7,332 nt of DNA from Rhodanobacter sp. GTDB taxonomy: Bacteria; Pseudomonadota; Gammaproteobacteria; Xanthomonadales; Rhodanobacteraceae. The stretch spans positions 1-7,332 of the forward strand of contig JAPHUU010000372.1 of the NCBI GenBank assembly GCA_026193555.1. Reading direction: 5' to 3'. The first letter of the stretch is position 1; each line of letters opens with the position of its first letter. Positions 6,316 to 7,332 of this stretch are shown here, in pieces. Under the pieces are notes generated by a model. It saw only the letters and a program-made list of their open reading frames with translations, was not told where the DNA came from and made no database searches. Made by a program: the position numbers and the translations under genes.

Positions 6316-7332
6316 ATGCGCAGTGACACCATCAAGACCGGCGCCGACCGCGCCCCCGCCCGCGCCATGCTGCGTGCCACCGGACTGGACGACGAGGCGA
6401 TCGCCCGGCCGCTGGTCGCGGTGGTGCACACCTGGTCCAACGTCAGTCCATGCAACCTCAACCTGCGCGAACTGGCGGTTGAAGCGGCCGCCGGCATCCG
6501 TGCCGCCGGCGGCACGCCGATCGAGTTCAACACGATCGCGGTCACTGACGGCATCGCGATGGGCACCTCGGGCATGCGTGCCTCGCTGATCAGCCGCGAG
6601 GTGATCACCGACTCGATCGAACTGGCGGTGGACGGCCATTGCCTCGACGCGATGGTGGTGTTGTGCGGTTGCGACAAGACCATCCCGGCCGCCGCGATGG
6701 CACTGGCGCGGCTGAACATTCCGGGGGTCGCGCTTTACGGCGGCACCATCGCGCACGGCACCCACGACAACCACCCGATCACCATCCAGCAGGTATTCGA
6801 GGCGGTCGGGGCCCACGGTGCAGGCAAGATCGACGACGCCGAACTGACCGCGGTGGAACGTGATGCCTGCCCCGGCGCCGGCGCCTGCGGCGGCCAGTTC
6901 ACCGCCAACACGATGGCGATGGTGCTGACCACACTGGGGCTGTCGCCGATGGGCTACAACGACATCCCGGCCACCCATCCGGCCAAGGGTGCGGCGGCGT
7001 TCCGCTGCGGCGAGCTGGTCATGGAGTGCCTCAGGCAGAACCGTACCCCGCGCGAGCTGTTCAGTCGCAGCTCGCTGCGCAATGCGGCACGCATGGTGGC
7101 CGCCACGGCCGGCTCCACCAATGCGGTACTGCACCTGCTGGCGATCGCGCGCGAGGCCGGCGTGCCATGGACGATCGAGGACTTCGAACCGGCCTCGGTG
7201 CATACGCCGGTAATCGCCGACCTGCTGCCAGCCGGACGCTACACCGCGGTCGAACTGTTCGGCGCCGGCGGCGTCGCGCGCGTGGCGCAGGAACTGATCG
7301 CCGCCGGCATGCTGGAGGACGCACCCACCGTC
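6316..7332 (+). CDS. ilvD: dihydroxy-acid dehydratase, N-terminal part (cut by window end)
   Basis: The IlvD/Edd-family enzyme dehydrates 2,3-dihydroxy-isovalerate and 2,3-dihydroxy-3-methylvalerate to the keto acids leading to Val, Leu and Ile. The window holds 339 codons with no stop; roughly 550-600 residues are usual, so the C-terminal part lies outside. Family blocks are RAPARAMLRATGL near residue 12, FNTIAVTDGIAMG, SREVITDSIEL, GCDKTIPAAAMA and CPGAGACGGQFTANTMA. Three cysteines sit where Fe-S ligands are expected: Cys46 in SPCNL, Cys119 in GCDK and Cys191 in GACGG. The first is characteristic of the [2Fe-2S] type and, as I recall, missing in E. coli IlvD. The usual GIAMGHEGM is GIAMGTSGM here. 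ATG 6316 follows GGAG at 6304-6307 by 8 nt. A sugar-acid dehydratase of the same family is the main alternative, but the neighbours argue for ilvD. Confidence 0.9.
   Translation, partial: MRSDTIKTGADRAPARAMLRATGLDDEAIARPLVAVVHTWSNVSPCNLNLRELAVEAAAGIRAAGGTPIEFNTIAVTDGIAMGTSGMRASLISREVITDSIELAVDGHCLDAMVVLCGCDKTIPAAAMALARLNIPGVALYGGTIAHGTHDNHPITIQQVFEAVGAHGAGKIDDAELTAVERDACPGAGACGGQFTANTMAMVLTTLGLSPMGYNDIPATHPAKGAAAFRCGELVMECLRQNRTPRELFSRSSLRNAARMVAATAGSTNAVLHLLAIAREAGVPWTIEDFEPASVHTPVIADLLPAGRYTAVELFGAGGVARVAQELIAAGMLEDAPTV

Noticed and set aside
6081..6326. Small plus-strand frame of 81 codons in the leuB-ilvD spacer as a gene or second leader peptide
   Set aside because: It runs through the large inverted repeat and into ilvD, contains only an isolated FLLPP and no BCAA codon run, and has no good ribosome binding site. 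It more likely reflects repeat sequence.
4878..6719. 613-codon open frame on the minus strand spanning leuB, the spacer and ilvD
   Set aside because: It crosses two real genes and a repeat-bearing spacer with no domain-like segment; long length alone is not evidence at this GC content.
6025..7203. 392-codon open frame on the minus strand across ilvD
   Set aside because: It is antisense to ilvD, whose sense reading has many conserved motifs; the antisense product is low-complexity and unrecognised.
1..7332. CRISPR arrays, tRNA or rRNA genes, insertion sequences, toxin-antitoxin or phage-defence genes
   Set aside because: No regularly spaced repeats, no tRNA-like cloverleaf, no transposase and no such protein families were seen; coding space is filled by BCAA biosynthesis genes.

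Overview
The window is a high-GC branched-chain amino acid biosynthesis locus, with every supported gene on the + strand. CTG/GTG-dominated codon use, 4-nt ATGA gene overlaps and an enterobacterial-type IlvE suggest a gammaproteobacterium, most likely of the Xanthomonadales/Rhodanobacteraceae type. That placement is inference from general character, since no database search was possible.

Region 1 (1-346) is a control region. It holds a pair of 8-mers resembling met boxes at the extreme left, a weak promoter candidate, a 45-codon leader peptide ORF (99-236) and a very strong intrinsic terminator (277-313) just before leuA. The leader ends with an almost unbroken run of Leu, Val and Ile codons, and its last sense codons are exactly complementary to the ascending side of the terminator hairpin. 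This is the layout of a ribosome-mediated transcription attenuator responding to Leu/Val/Ile tRNA charging.

Region 2 (347-6050) is a tight operon, leuA-ilvE-leuC-leuD-leuB. The last four genes are joined by three successive ATGA stop/start overlaps. LeuA condenses 2-ketoisovalerate with acetyl-CoA, LeuCD isomerises 2-isopropylmalate to 3-isopropylmalate, LeuB oxidises it to the keto acid precursor of leucine, and IlvE does the final transamination for Leu, Ile and Val. The leucine branch is therefore complete in one transcript. IlvE carries an unusual C-terminal tail of about 30 residues that contains a short palindrome and looks like captured non-coding sequence.

Region 3 (6051-6315) is a 265-nt spacer rich in inverted repeats: a small hairpin after leuB, a large interrupted inverted repeat followed by a T-run, and a CT/GA-rich hairpin. 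No convincing gene was seen there.

Region 4 (6316-7332) is the 5' part of a dihydroxy-acid dehydratase gene (ilvD), cut by the window edge. It makes the keto acids of the Val/Ile pathway, including 2-ketoisovalerate, the substrate of LeuA. Its three-cysteine pattern, including a PCN motif, is not the one I associate with the E. coli enzyme.

The most interesting element is the attenuator, because its antiterminator arm is embedded in the leader peptide's own final codons. The rest is a recognisable metabolic operon.
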